DNA of 64,000 nucleotides from contig NZ_JARFML010000001.1 of NCBI RefSeq assembly GCF_029167105.1, forward strand, positions 248,001 to 312,000. The letters are read 5' to 3'. Of this stretch, positions 25,633-33,780 are shown piece after piece (within the stretch, counting starts at the first letter, position 1; every line of letters starts with the position of its first letter). A program made the position numbers and the translations under genes. The stretch is from Bradyrhizobium yuanmingense. Lineage in GTDB: Bacteria > Pseudomonadota > Alphaproteobacteria > Rhizobiales > Xanthobacteraceae. The notes beneath the pieces are model-generated. The model made no database searches and was not told the origin of the DNA. It saw only the letters and a program-made list of their open reading frames with translations.

Positions 25633-26759
25633 CCAGGCTCCTGCTTGCGCTCGTCCTGCTCGTGTCGGCCGCCAGCGCCCAGGCCGCCGTCCGCATCAAG
25701 GACATCGCGGACATCAAGGGTTTGCGCGAGAACCAGATCGTCGGCTACGGTCTCGTCATCGGGCTCAACGGTACCGGCGACACGCTGCGCAACGCTCCGT
25801 TCACCGAACAGTCCCTGCAGTCGATGCTCGAGAACATGGGCATCAACGTCAGGAACGAGACCACGAGCACCAACAATCCCCCGCGTCCGACCACGCTGCG
25901 CACGCGCAACGTCGCAGCGGTGATGGTCACGGCGGACCTTCCGCCTTCGATCGGGCCCGGCGAGCGCATGGACGTCACCGTGTCCTCGCTCGGCGATGCG
26001 ACGTCGCTGCTCGGTGGGACGCTGGTGATGACGTCGCTGCGCGCAGCGGATGGCGCGGTTTATGCGGTGGCGCAGGGTGCGATCACGGTTGCCGGCTACA
26101 GCGTCGGAGGCCAGGCGCAGAACGTCAGCCAGGGCACGCCGACGGCCGGGCGCATCCCGAACGGTGCGCTGGTCGAACGCGAGGTGCAGGGAAGCCTCCA
26201 CGAGATGGAGTTCCTGGTGCTACAACTGAAGAACCCGGACTTCGTCACCGCAACGCGCATCCTCGACGCCGTCAACCGCTACGCCGGCGGTCGGTACCGC
26301 GCGCAGATCGCCTTCGAGCGCGACTACCGCACCATCGTGCTGTCGAAGCCGCGCCATGTCGGCCCTGTCCGCTTCCTCGCCGAGATCGGCGAATTGGTGG
26401 TCGAGCCGGATACGCCGGCGCGGGTCGTGATCAACGAGCGCACCGGCACGGTCGTGATCGGGCGCGACGTGCGGATATCGACCGTCGCCGTGACCCACGG
26501 CAATCTGACGGTTCGCGTCACGGAGATGCCGGTTGTGTCGCAGCCGGCGCCGTTCTCGCGGGGACAGACGGTGGTCGTCCCGCAGACAGTGGTCGAAGCC
26601 AACGAGGCCGGATCGCAGGTGGCGATCCTGAGCGGGGTCGATCTCCAGCGCTTGGTGCGCGGGCTGAACCAGATTGGCCTGAAACCATCGGGGATCATCG
26701 CGATCCTGCAGGCGATCAAGACGGCAGGCGCGCTCCAGGCCGACGTCATCGTGCAATGA
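25629..26759 (+). CDS. flgI: Flagellar P-ring protein FlgI
   Basis: 376-residue periplasmic protein that forms the P ring in the peptidoglycan layer. A signal peptide (LLLALVLLVSAASAQA) precedes VRIKDIADIKGLRENQIVGY. GLVIGLNGTGDTLRNAPFT and the C-terminal GLNQIGLKPSGIIAILQAIK are family hallmarks. Full length. Confidence 0.97.
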   Translation: MTRLLLALVLLVSAASAQAAVRIKDIADIKGLRENQIVGYGLVIGLNGTGDTLRNAPFTEQSLQSMLENMGINVRNETTSTNNPPRPTTLRTRNVAAVMVTADLPPSIGPGERMDVTVSSLGDATSLLGGTLVMTSLRAADGAVYAVAQGAITVAGYSVGGQAQNVSQGTPTAGRIPNGALVEREVQGSLHEMEFLVLQLKNPDFVTATRILDAVNRYAGGRYRAQIAFERDYRTIVLSKPRHVGPVRFLAEIGELVVEPDTPARVVINERTGTVVIGRDVRISTVAVTHGNLTVRVTEMPVVSQPAPFSRGQTVVVPQTVVEANEAGSQVAILSGVDLQRLVRGLNQIGLKPSGIIAILQAIKTAGALQADVIVQ

Positions 26760-26826
26760 TGCGCAAGCGTCGTGCAAGCTTGGTCGCTCAATGCTCAGGT
26801 CTGAAGCGAGAATCGCACGCGGCCCG

Positions 26827-27579
26827 ATGCTGAAGCTGGATCACAAAGCCAAACTCCTCCTGCTGGCCGCGGCAGCAATGCTCGGGAGTGCCTCGCCCGC
26901 GCTCGCCTTGGACGAGGCCAAGCCGTCGAAACCGCTCAACCTGCTCTCCTTCGCCCGCGCCCGCGCGGGCGGACCGCAGAAGCCGCAGCCGTCGGCCACC
27001 GCGACACCTGTCGACAACGCTTCGGTCCGGGCCACGGCATGGGCGGCCGAAGATTCGGGCCCCGCGGTCACCGGTGCGGTGCCGGAGACACCGGCGCCTG
27101 CGCCAGCCCGTCCGGCCAAGCCCGGCAGCGTCACGGCGCCGCCGAAGCCTGCGCCGCCGCAGGCTGCGCCGGCCCCGGACAACGAAATCGCGCTGTTCTG
27201 CAGCAACGTCGCCGATCCCGCCGTCGACGCCAGGCTGGCCTGGCAGCTCAAGGAGCTCGAGAAGGCCGAGAGCCTGTTGCGCGAGCGCATCGCCGAGGTC
27301 GAGGCCAAGCGCGCCGAATACGAGAAGTGGATGGCGCTGCGCGACGACTTCCTGAAGAAGGCCGAAGCCAGCGTCGTCGAGATCTATTCGCGCATGAAGC
27401 CCGAAGCTGCGGCGACGCAGATCGCCGGCATGGCCGACGAGACCGCCGCCGCCGTGCTCGCCAAGCTCAGCCCGCGCAGCTCGAGCGCGATCTTCAACGA
27501 GATGGACACGGCACGCGCGGCGCACCTCGCAGACCTGCTCGGCGGCATGCGTCGCGTGGACGACGGAAAGAACAAATAG
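26827..27579 (+). CDS. motE: MotE-like periplasmic protein (MotC chaperone family)
   Basis: 250-residue exported protein with a signal peptide (AKLLLLAAAAMLGSASPALA), a Pro/Ala-rich linker to about residue 120, a coiled coil (WQLKELEKAESLLRERIAEV) and a C-terminal MgtE-N-like domain (YSRMKPEAAATQIAGMADET). In Sinorhizobium, MotE folds the motor protein MotC; motC is present here at 35789. The position between flgI and flgH is exactly that of S. meliloti motE. The start is uncertain: ATG 26791 is in frame, neither has a clear ribosome binding site, and 26827 begins directly at the signal peptide. Confidence 0.85.
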   Translation: MLKLDHKAKLLLLAAAAMLGSASPALALDEAKPSKPLNLLSFARARAGGPQKPQPSATATPVDNASVRATAWAAEDSGPAVTGAVPETPAPAPARPAKPGSVTAPPKPAPPQAAPAPDNEIALFCSNVADPAVDARLAWQLKELEKAESLLRERIAEVEAKRAEYEKWMALRDDFLKKAEASVVEIYSRMKPEAAATQIAGMADETAAAVLAKLSPRSSSAIFNEMDTARAAHLADLLGGMRRVDDGKNK

Positions 27580-28278
27580 ATGACCAAGCCGATCCTCTCC
27601 CTGCTCGCGGCGTCGGTGCTCCTGGCCGGGTGCTACCATCCGGCCGAAGTCCTGACCGGTCCGCAGATGTCGCCCGTCGGCAGCGGCTTGCGGATGCAGG
27701 CCGATCCGATCCCGGTGACGCCGCGCATGCGCACGCCCGTCAGCTATCGCTCGACCTGGGACGACGGCACCGATCTCTACCGCGATCCGCGCGCCCGGCG
27801 CACCGGCGACGTCGTGACGGTGATCATCTCGATGCAGGACAAGGCCAAGCTCGACAACAAGACTGGCCGTTCGCGCGATTCGCAGGTCAAGTTCGGGCTC
27901 GACTGGCTGATGGACATCGCTGGATGGAACGACACGGGTTCGGCCAACGCCAATCTCAGCACCAATACCCAGATCAAGGGCAACGGCCAGATCGACCGCA
28001 CCGAGGACATCAGGCTCTCGATCGCGGCCATCGTCACCGACGTGCTGCCCAACGGCAATATGATGATCAGCGGTTCGCAGGAATTTCGCGTCAACACGGA
28101 GATGCGCGTGCTCAAAGTCGGCGGCATCGTGCGTCCGCGTGACATCTCGCGGGCCAACACCATCTCCTACGACAAGATCGCCGAGGCGCGCGTGTCCTAC
28201 GGCGGGCGCGGAAATCTGTCGGACGTGCAGCAGCCTGGATGGGGACACCGGATCTATGACGCCGTGGCACCATTCTGA
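27580..28278 (+). CDS. flgH: Flagellar L-ring lipoprotein FlgH
   Basis: 232-residue outer-membrane lipoprotein forming the L ring. The signal ends in lipobox LLAGC, with Cys18 as the lipidation site. GDVVTVIISMQDKAKLDNKT, VLPNGNMMISGSQEFRVNTE and the final GRGNLSDVQQPGWGHRIYD are diagnostic. The ATG follows the motE stop without a gap. Confidence 0.97.
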   Translation: MTKPILSLLAASVLLAGCYHPAEVLTGPQMSPVGSGLRMQADPIPVTPRMRTPVSYRSTWDDGTDLYRDPRARRTGDVVTVIISMQDKAKLDNKTGRSRDSQVKFGLDWLMDIAGWNDTGSANANLSTNTQIKGNGQIDRTEDIRLSIAAIVTDVLPNGNMMISGSQEFRVNTEMRVLKVGGIVRPRDISRANTISYDKIAEARVSYGGRGNLSDVQQPGWGHRIYDAVAPF

Positions 28279-28305
28279 GACCGGCGTCGGCCGGGGGGCG
28301 TTGCG

Positions 28306-28764
28306 ATGCCAGGGGACGCCATGCGCCTGATCGCCGCCATCGTCGTGCTGACCCTGATCGCGATCGGCGCGGGCGCGATTGCCGGTCTGCATCTGATCGC
28401 GACCGCCGAACGCGTTGCCGACGCCAAGAAGAACGCCACATCGCCGCCGATCGCGTCGAGCTACGCCGGCAGCGCGCGGCTCAGGAAATTGTCTCCGATC
28501 GTGACCAATCTCGCCGCGCCGGCCAACAATTGGGCGCGCATAGAAGCCTCGATGGTGACCGACAGCATGAGCGACGAGGATGCCGGCATTCTGGCCGCCC
28601 ACATCAGCGAGGACATCGTGACCTATCTGCGGTCGGCGACGGTCGCGCAGTTCGAAGGATCGCGCGGGCTCCAGCATCTGCGCGACGACCTGACCGAGCG
28701 CGCCAATATCCGCTCGTCGGGCAAGGTCCGCGAATTGATCATTGAGACGCTGGTGATCCAGTGA
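28306..28764 (+). CDS. fliL: Flagellar basal-body-associated protein FliL
   Basis: 152-residue single-span inner-membrane protein that sits with the stators. The N-terminal membrane segment (LIAAIVVLTLIAIGAGAIAG) is followed by a periplasmic domain ending ANIRSSGKVRELIIETLVIQ, the conserved FliL end. Upstream flgH is 27 bases away; the stop overlaps the fliP GTG by four bases. A second in-frame ATG at 28321 is possible. Overall similarity is moderate, as usual for rhizobial FliL. Confidence 0.87.
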   Translation: MPGDAMRLIAAIVVLTLIAIGAGAIAGLHLIATAERVADAKKNATSPPIASSYAGSARLRKLSPIVTNLAAPANNWARIEASMVTDSMSDEDAGILAAHISEDIVTYLRSATVAQFEGSRGLQHLRDDLTERANIRSSGKVRELIIETLVIQ

Positions 28765-29501
28765 GGGTGAAAGTCCTGCTGCTCGCGCTGGTTCTGGTCG
28801 TGCTGCCCGAAGCGGCGCTGGCCCAGATTCCGGACCTGAATTCCCTGCTGCCGCCCGGAAACGGCTCGACCAGCGGCCGGATCATCCAACTGATGGCGCT
28901 GATCACGGTGCTGTCGGTGGCGCCGGGGCTGCTGATCATGGTGACGAGCTTCACGCGATTTGCGGTGGCGTTGTCGTTCCTGCGCGCAGGTCTCGGCCTC
29001 CAGACCACGCCTGCCAACCTGGTGCTGATCAGTCTCGCGCTGTTCATGACCTTCTATGTCATGGCGCCGACCTTCGACCGGGCCTGGGAGAGCGGCGTCC
29101 AGCCGCTGATGAAGAACGAGATATCGGAAGAGGAAGCCTATCTGAAGATCACGGACCCGTTCCGCGAGTTCATGCTGGCCCATGTCCGCGACAAGGATCT
29201 CCAGACCTTCGAAGCGCTCGCCGCCGAAAGCTTCCGCAGGAAGTTCGACGACAAGCGGGTCGATCTGCGCGTCATCATTCCGGCCTTCATGATCTCCGAG
29301 CTCCGGCGCTCCTTCGAGATCGGATTCCTCATCATCCTGCCGTTCCTGGTGATCGACATGATCGTGGCGACGCTGACCATGTCGATGGGCATGATGATGA
29401 TGCCGCCGACGATCCTCGCGCTGCCGTTCAAGATGCTGTTCTTCGTGCTGATCGACGGCTGGAATCTGCTGGCCTCCGGGCTGGTCCGCTCGTTCTCGTG
29501 A
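28761..29501 (+). CDS. fliP: Flagellar export gate protein FliP
   Basis: 246-residue core of the export gate. A cleavable signal (VLLLALVLVVLPEAALA) precedes the conserved MALITVLSVAPGLLIMVTSF and ALFMTFYVMAPTFDRAWESG segments, and PAFMISELRRSFEIGFLIIL marks the third span. GTG start overlaps the fliL stop (GTGA). It ends the flgB-fliP group; the flagellin promoter region follows. Confidence 0.97.
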   Translation: MRVKVLLLALVLVVLPEAALAQIPDLNSLLPPGNGSTSGRIIQLMALITVLSVAPGLLIMVTSFTRFAVALSFLRAGLGLQTTPANLVLISLALFMTFYVMAPTFDRAWESGVQPLMKNEISEEEAYLKITDPFREFMLAHVRDKDLQTFEALAAESFRRKFDDKRVDLRVIIPAFMISELRRSFEIGFLIILPFLVIDMIVATLTMSMGMMMMPPTILALPFKMLFFVLIDGWNLLASGLVRSFS

Positions 29502-29526
29502 GCGCTGCGAGCGCCGGCCGGCCCTT

Positions 29527-29580
29527 TATGGTTAAGCGATACGCACTGGTTATGGTTAGCAGTGCGTAATGTTAACCATA
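29527..29580. promoter_or_regulatory. Triple TATGGTTA-type motif upstream of lafA1
   Basis: TATGGTTAAG (29527-29536) and TATGGTTAGC (29551-29560) are direct copies 24 bases apart; a third copy is inverted (GTTAACCATA, 29571-29580). An 8-base inverted repeat, tacgcact (29540-29547) and agtgcgta (29561-29568), lies between them. This AT-rich stretch is the likely promoter-proximal control region of lafA1. I do not see the motif before lafA2 or before the other flagellar groups. Confidence 0.55.
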
Positions 29581-29675
29581 TGATTTTACTGTGGAATTCA
29601 AACTCGTCTTAATCCGGAAGCAAGATTCGGCGTGCTAGCAACACGGTACGGCGGGTTGGACCCAGACAGAGCGGT

Positions 29676-29765
29676 CCAAAGGCATGATGCCGCCCTTCCG
29701 TACCGGTGAAAGCCCGGTATGTCCCCTCGTGAAAATGTAAACGCGTACATAAAGGGACATTCGCA
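29676..29765 (+). promoter_or_regulatory. Conserved structured 5' leader of lafA1
   Basis: Positions 29676-29726 match 47 of 51 bases of the lafA2 leader (30863-30913). Hairpin A pairs taccgg (29701-29706) with ccggta (29714-29719). A second pairing joins atgtccc (29719-29725) with gggacat (29754-29760), which contains the ribosome binding site of lafA1, and partly competes with hairpin A. The 28 bases between the two arms are not conserved with lafA2, but both arms are. Translational control, perhaps by FlbT (43151), is inferred. Confidence 0.7.
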
Positions 29766-30674
29766 ATGTCAAGCCTGCTTACGAACTCGACTGCCATGAC
29801 CGCGCTCCAGACCCTGCGGTCTGTGGGTTCGCAACTCTCCACCACGCAGAACCGGATCTCCACCGGCCAGCGCGTGTCCACCGCGTCGGACAACGCCGCC
29901 TATTGGTCGATCGCAACGTCGATGCGCTCCGACAACGCTGCGCTCTCGGCGGTGTCCGACTCGCTCGGCCTGTCGGCCGCGACCGTCGACACCGAATATA
30001 CCGCTCTGACCTCGGTGATCGGCGACAAGGACTCGGGTCTGACCAAGCTCCAGGCTCTGCTGGTCCAGTCCAAGACCGCAGGTATCGACCGCACCAAGAT
30101 CCAGGCGGACATCACCCAGATCCAGCAGGACATGAAGCTGAAGGCCAACTCGGCGACCTTCAACGGCATCAACTGGCTGAGCACCACGACGGGTACCACC
30201 CCGACGAGCTTCAGCCTGGTGTCGTCCTACTCCCGCGTCGGCGGTACGCCCACCATCGGCTCGATCACGGTCACGACGGCCAACTACACGCTCTACTCGA
30301 CCACGCAGACCGGCATTCTGGATACCGTGGCCGGCAGCGCCTCGGTCGACACGATCAACATCTCTGCGCTGACCGACTCGGCCGCCGACCAGACCACGCT
30401 CGATGGCTACATCGCGCAGGTCACGACTGCGATCAACTCGGTGGCCTCGGCCGCCGCCAATCTCGGTGCCGTCAAGAACCGTATCTCGACCAACACGAAC
30501 TTCGTGAAGTCGCTGATGGACTCGGTTGACCGCGGTGTCGGTCAGCTCGTCGACGCCGACATGAACGCGGAATCCACCCGCCTGGCCGCCCTTCAGGTCC
30601 AGCAGCAGCTCGGTGTGCAGGCGCTCTCGATCGCCAACAACAGCAGCCAGAGCATCCTGTCGCTGTTCCGCTAA
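29766..30674 (+). CDS. lafA1: Flagellin 1 (lateral-type)
   Basis: 302-residue filament protein. It has conserved N-terminal (TALQTLRSVGSQLSTTQNRI) and C-terminal (QQLGVQALSIANNSSQSILS) coiled-coil domains ending in LFR, and a short central domain. It is nearly identical to the flagellin 1.2 kb downstream, including the central part, so the two arose by recent duplication or are kept alike by gene conversion. AGGGA sits eight to nine bases before the ATG, inside a conserved leader. A strong terminator follows. The name lafA1 follows synteny with the lateral-flagellar locus of B. diazoefficiens. Confidence 0.95.
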   Translation: MSSLLTNSTAMTALQTLRSVGSQLSTTQNRISTGQRVSTASDNAAYWSIATSMRSDNAALSAVSDSLGLSAATVDTEYTALTSVIGDKDSGLTKLQALLVQSKTAGIDRTKIQADITQIQQDMKLKANSATFNGINWLSTTTGTTPTSFSLVSSYSRVGGTPTIGSITVTTANYTLYSTTQTGILDTVAGSASVDTINISALTDSAADQTTLDGYIAQVTTAINSVASAAANLGAVKNRISTNTNFVKSLMDSVDRGVGQLVDADMNAESTRLAALQVQQQLGVQALSIANNSSQSILSLFR

Positions 30675-30692
30675 GACGGATGTCATCGGGGG

Positions 30693-30722
30693 AGGGCCGC
30701 GCTTCTCGCGAAGCGCGGCCCT
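30693..30722 (+). terminator. Rho-independent terminator of lafA1
   Basis: A perfect 12-bp stem, gggccgcgcttc (30694-30705) with gaagcgcggccc (30710-30721), closed by a 4-base loop and extended by an A-T pair, is followed by tttc. It lies 19 bases after the lafA1 stop and separates the two flagellin transcripts. Confidence 0.85.
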
Positions 30723-30862
30723 TTCGCTTGGGCATGGCCACGCGCGCCCAAGTCCGGCCGCCTGTTGCGGCCGGAACACAGAGCCGCAAGCCCCGCACAA
30801 GCTTCGCTCGCTAACCTCGCCGCTACGACAGATTGGGCCCTGAATCCGCGTTTGCGGCACGC

Positions 30863-30944
30863 CCAAAGGCATGACGCCGCCCTGTCGTACCGGTGCAAGC
30901 CCGGTATGTCCCCAACTCAAGTCAATCTTCAAAGGGACATCAAA
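30863..30944 (+). promoter_or_regulatory. Conserved structured 5' leader of lafA2
   Basis: This is the second copy of the lafA leader. Hairpin A pairs 30888-30893 with 30901-30906. The masking pair joins atgtccc (30906-30912) with gggacat (30934-30940), which overlaps the ribosome binding site of lafA2. The spacer between the arms is 21 bases against 28 in lafA1. A weaker match of 15 of 20 bases lies further upstream (30821-30840 against 29644-29663). Confidence 0.7.
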
Positions 30945-31859
30945 ATGGGTTCTAGTCTTCTCACCAACTCCTCCGCCATGACCGCGCTGCAGACCCTGCG
31001 GTCTGTCAGCTCGCAACTCGCCACCACGCAGAACCGGATCTCCACCGGTCAGCGCGTGTCCACCGCTTCGGACAACGCCGCCTATTGGTCGATCGCAACG
31101 TCGATGCGCTCCGACAACGCTGCGCTCTCGGCGGTGTCCGACTCGCTCGGCCTGTCGGCTGCCACCGTCGACACCGAATATACCGCTCTGACCTCGGTGA
31201 TCGGCGACAAGGAATCCGGCCTGACCAAGCTCCAGGCGCTGCTGGTCGAAGCCAAGACTGCCGGTATCGACCGCACCAAGATCCAGGCGGACATCACCCA
31301 GATCCAGCAGGACATGAAGCTGAAGGCCAACTCGGCGACCTTCAACGGCATCAACTGGCTGAGCACGACGACGGGTACCACCCCGACGAGCTTCAACCTG
31401 GTGTCGTCCTACTCCCGCGTCGGCGGTACGCCCACCATCGGCTCGATCACGGTGACGACCGCCAACTACACGCTCTACTCGACCACGCAGACCGGCATTC
31501 TGGACACCGTGGCCGGCAGCGCCTCGGTCGACACGATCAACATCTCCGCGCTGACCGATTCGGCCGCCGACCAGACCACGCTCGATGCCTACATCGCGCA
31601 GGTCACCGCCGCCATCAACTCGGTCGCCTCGGCAGCCGCCGATCTCGGTGCGGTCAAGAACCGCATCTCGACCAACTCGGAGTTCGTCAAGACCCTGATG
31701 GACTCGGTCGACCGCGGTGTCGGCCAGCTCGTCGACGCCGACATGAACGCGGAATCGACCCGCCTGCAGGCTCTGCAGACCCAGCAGCAGCTCGGCGTTC
31801 AGGCGCTCTCGATCGCCAACCAGAACAGCCAGAGCATCCTGTCGCTGTTCCGCGGCTAA
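30945..31859 (+). CDS. lafA2: Flagellin 2 (lateral-type)
   Basis: 304-residue flagellin, nearly identical to flagellin 1. Visible differences include MGSSLLTNSS at the start, VEAKTAG for VQSKTAG, NSEFVKTLM for NTNFVKSLM and the final LFRG. I chose ATG 30945 because it follows the leader's ribosome binding site; an upstream in-frame ATG at 30765 lies in non-homologous leader DNA. It has its own leader and is followed by a GC-rich hairpin. Confidence 0.95.
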   Translation: MGSSLLTNSSAMTALQTLRSVSSQLATTQNRISTGQRVSTASDNAAYWSIATSMRSDNAALSAVSDSLGLSAATVDTEYTALTSVIGDKESGLTKLQALLVEAKTAGIDRTKIQADITQIQQDMKLKANSATFNGINWLSTTTGTTPTSFNLVSSYSRVGGTPTIGSITVTTANYTLYSTTQTGILDTVAGSASVDTINISALTDSAADQTTLDAYIAQVTAAINSVASAAADLGAVKNRISTNSEFVKTLMDSVDRGVGQLVDADMNAESTRLQALQTQQQLGVQALSIANQNSQSILSLFRG

Positions 31860-31877
31860 GCGGCGCTTTCGAAAACG

Positions 31878-31902
31878 ACCGTGCTCCCTCAAGGAGCACG
31901 GT
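31878..31902 (+). terminator. Hairpin downstream of lafA2
   Basis: accgtgctcc (31878-31887) pairs perfectly with ggagcacggt (31893-31902) around a 5-base loop, 18 bases after the lafA2 stop. There is no T-run after it, so it may terminate poorly or instead stabilise the flagellin mRNA 3' end. The rest of the gap to fliF shows no other clear element. Confidence 0.6.
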
Positions 31903-32154
31903 CCCCGCCGCGATGGTGGGCGCCGACACACGACGTGCCGGCAATCGAACATTCGTCATCGTCTTGCGACATGCTGCAGCCGCTCGGGCTGCCGTGCGCC
32001 CGAGCGCTCGCTCGCGGCTGCCAAACCGATTGCGTCGCCTCGTCTTGCATAATTGCAACGCCTCGCCAGCGAACCCACACATTCGCGCCTCGCGCAACCT
32101 TCAGACAAGGTTGGCAGCTGAGTGTCGTCACCATTCGCATTGGTACGAGGTCAT

Positions 32155-33780
32155 ATGCTCAGTCGTGCGCAGGTACAGCAACTGCTCAACAATCTGCTGG
32201 AGCTTGGGCCGCGACGCCTGATGGCCTTGGGACTGATCGGCTTTGCGGTTCTCGTCACGGTCGTCGGCGGCGCCTATTATCTCAGCCGCCCCGAGTTCGA
32301 AACGCTCTATACCGGCCTCACCCGCGAAGACGTGACGCGCATCGGCGCGGCACTGCGCGAGCAGAACATCACCTTCGACGTCAATTCCGCCGGCGATGCG
32401 GTCTCGGTGCGTCCGAGCCAGACCATGCAGGCGCGGATGCTGCTCGCCGAGAAGGGGCTGCCGACCAGCGCCAATTCCGGTTACGAGCTGTTCGACAAGA
32501 TCGGCTCGCTCGGGCTGACCTCGTTCATGCAGGAGGTCACCAAGCTGCGCGCGCTCGAAGGCGAGATCGCCCGCACCGTCCAGCTGATGAAGGGCGTGAA
32601 GGCGGCGCGCGTGCATATCGTGCTGCCGGTGCGCGGCTCGTTCCGCGCCACGCAGCAGCCGCCTTCGGCATCGGTCGTGCTGCGCACCGACGGCGCGATC
32701 GAGGCGCGCACGGCGCAGTCGATCCGGCATCTCGTCGCCGCCGCCATTCCCGGCATGAGCCGCGACAAGGTGACGGTGCTCGATGCCGACGGCTCGATGC
32801 TGCTCGCCGAAGAGGACGAGGCCAGCGCCGCGCCGACCAAGATGGCGAGCCTGCAGAAGACGGTCAGCGGGATGGTGCAGGAGAACATTCGCAAGGCGCT
32901 GACGCCGTATCTCGGCCTCGACAATTTCGAGGTGAGCGTCGCTCCGCAGCTGTCCACCGACAAGCGGCAGATCAACGAGACGGTCTACGATCCCGAGAAC
33001 CGCGCCGAGCGCTCAGTGCGGGCTGTACGCGAGAAGGAATCCTCGCAGAACGCCGACCGCTCGTCGCCGACCACGGTGCAGCAGAATCTCCCCGACCAGC
33101 AGGTGAATGCGGGCGGCGGCAAGAACTCCAGCGAGGACAAGACCCGCCGCGAAGACGTCACCAATTTCGAGGTCTCCTCCAAGACCACAACGACGGTCAG
33201 CGACGGCTATTCCGTCAAGAAGCTGTTCATCGCCGTCCTGGTGAATCGCGCGCGGCTGGTCGCCGATCTCGGCGACAAGAGCAACCAGGCCATCATCGAC
33301 AGCAAGCTCGCCGAGATCAGCCAGCTCGCGGCGACGGCGGGCGGATTGGACAAGGCGCGCGGCGATCAGATCCAGGTGACGGCCGTCGATTTCATCGAGG
33401 GCTCGCGTGAGCTGGCGCCGGTGCCGCCGATCAGCTTCGTCGAGATGATCAACAAGCAGCTCGGCAGCGTCATCAACGCGATCACGATCCTGGCCGTGGC
33501 TTCGATGCTGGTCTGGTTCGGGCTGCGGCCGGCGGTCAACGGTATTCTGACCCATCGCGCGGAGCAGGAGCAGGCCGAGGCGGCCGAGGCCGCCCAGCTC
33601 GAGGCCTCGGCGGCCCTTGCGCTGCCCGACGGCGAGGAGGCCGAGCTCAACCTCGTCGAAGATCTCGAAGGCAAGATGCAGCGAACGCCGCAGAAGCGGC
33701 TCGAGCAGATCGTCCGGCTCGATCAGATGCAGGCGGCGGCGATCCTTAAAGACTGGATGCGACGCGAGGAGGCGGCATGA
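32155..33780 (+). CDS. fliF: Flagellar MS-ring protein FliF
   Basis: 541-residue inner-membrane ring on which the whole basal body is built. The first membrane segment (LIGFAVLVTVVGGAYYL) is followed by ring-building domains (YTGLTREDVTRIGAALREQN; LEGEIARTVQLMKGVKAARV). A second span (VINAITILAVASMLVWFGLR) and a C-terminal FliG-binding tail (RLEQIVRLDQMQAAAILKDW) complete it. ATG 32155 has GAGG four bases upstream; GTG 32122 is an alternative. It opens the fliF-fliH-motBC-fliK-slt group. Confidence 0.97.
   Translation: MLSRAQVQQLLNNLLELGPRRLMALGLIGFAVLVTVVGGAYYLSRPEFETLYTGLTREDVTRIGAALREQNITFDVNSAGDAVSVRPSQTMQARMLLAEKGLPTSANSGYELFDKIGSLGLTSFMQEVTKLRALEGEIARTVQLMKGVKAARVHIVLPVRGSFRATQQPPSASVVLRTDGAIEARTAQSIRHLVAAAIPGMSRDKVTVLDADGSMLLAEEDEASAAPTKMASLQKTVSGMVQENIRKALTPYLGLDNFEVSVAPQLSTDKRQINETVYDPENRAERSVRAVREKESSQNADRSSPTTVQQNLPDQQVNAGGGKNSSEDKTRREDVTNFEVSSKTTTTVSDGYSVKKLFIAVLVNRARLVADLGDKSNQAIIDSKLAEISQLAATAGGLDKARGDQIQVTAVDFIEGSRELAPVPPISFVEMINKQLGSVINAITILAVASMLVWFGLRPAVNGILTHRAEQEQAEAAEAAQLEASAALALPDGEEAELNLVEDLEGKMQRTPQKRLEQIVRLDQMQAAAILKDWMRREEAA

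Noticed and set aside
29769..31952. Open frame of 727 codons on the minus strand across both flagellin genes
   Set aside because: It is antisense to two strongly supported flagellin genes and arises from their codon bias; the protein has no recognisable domain and is duplicated only because the flagellin genes are.
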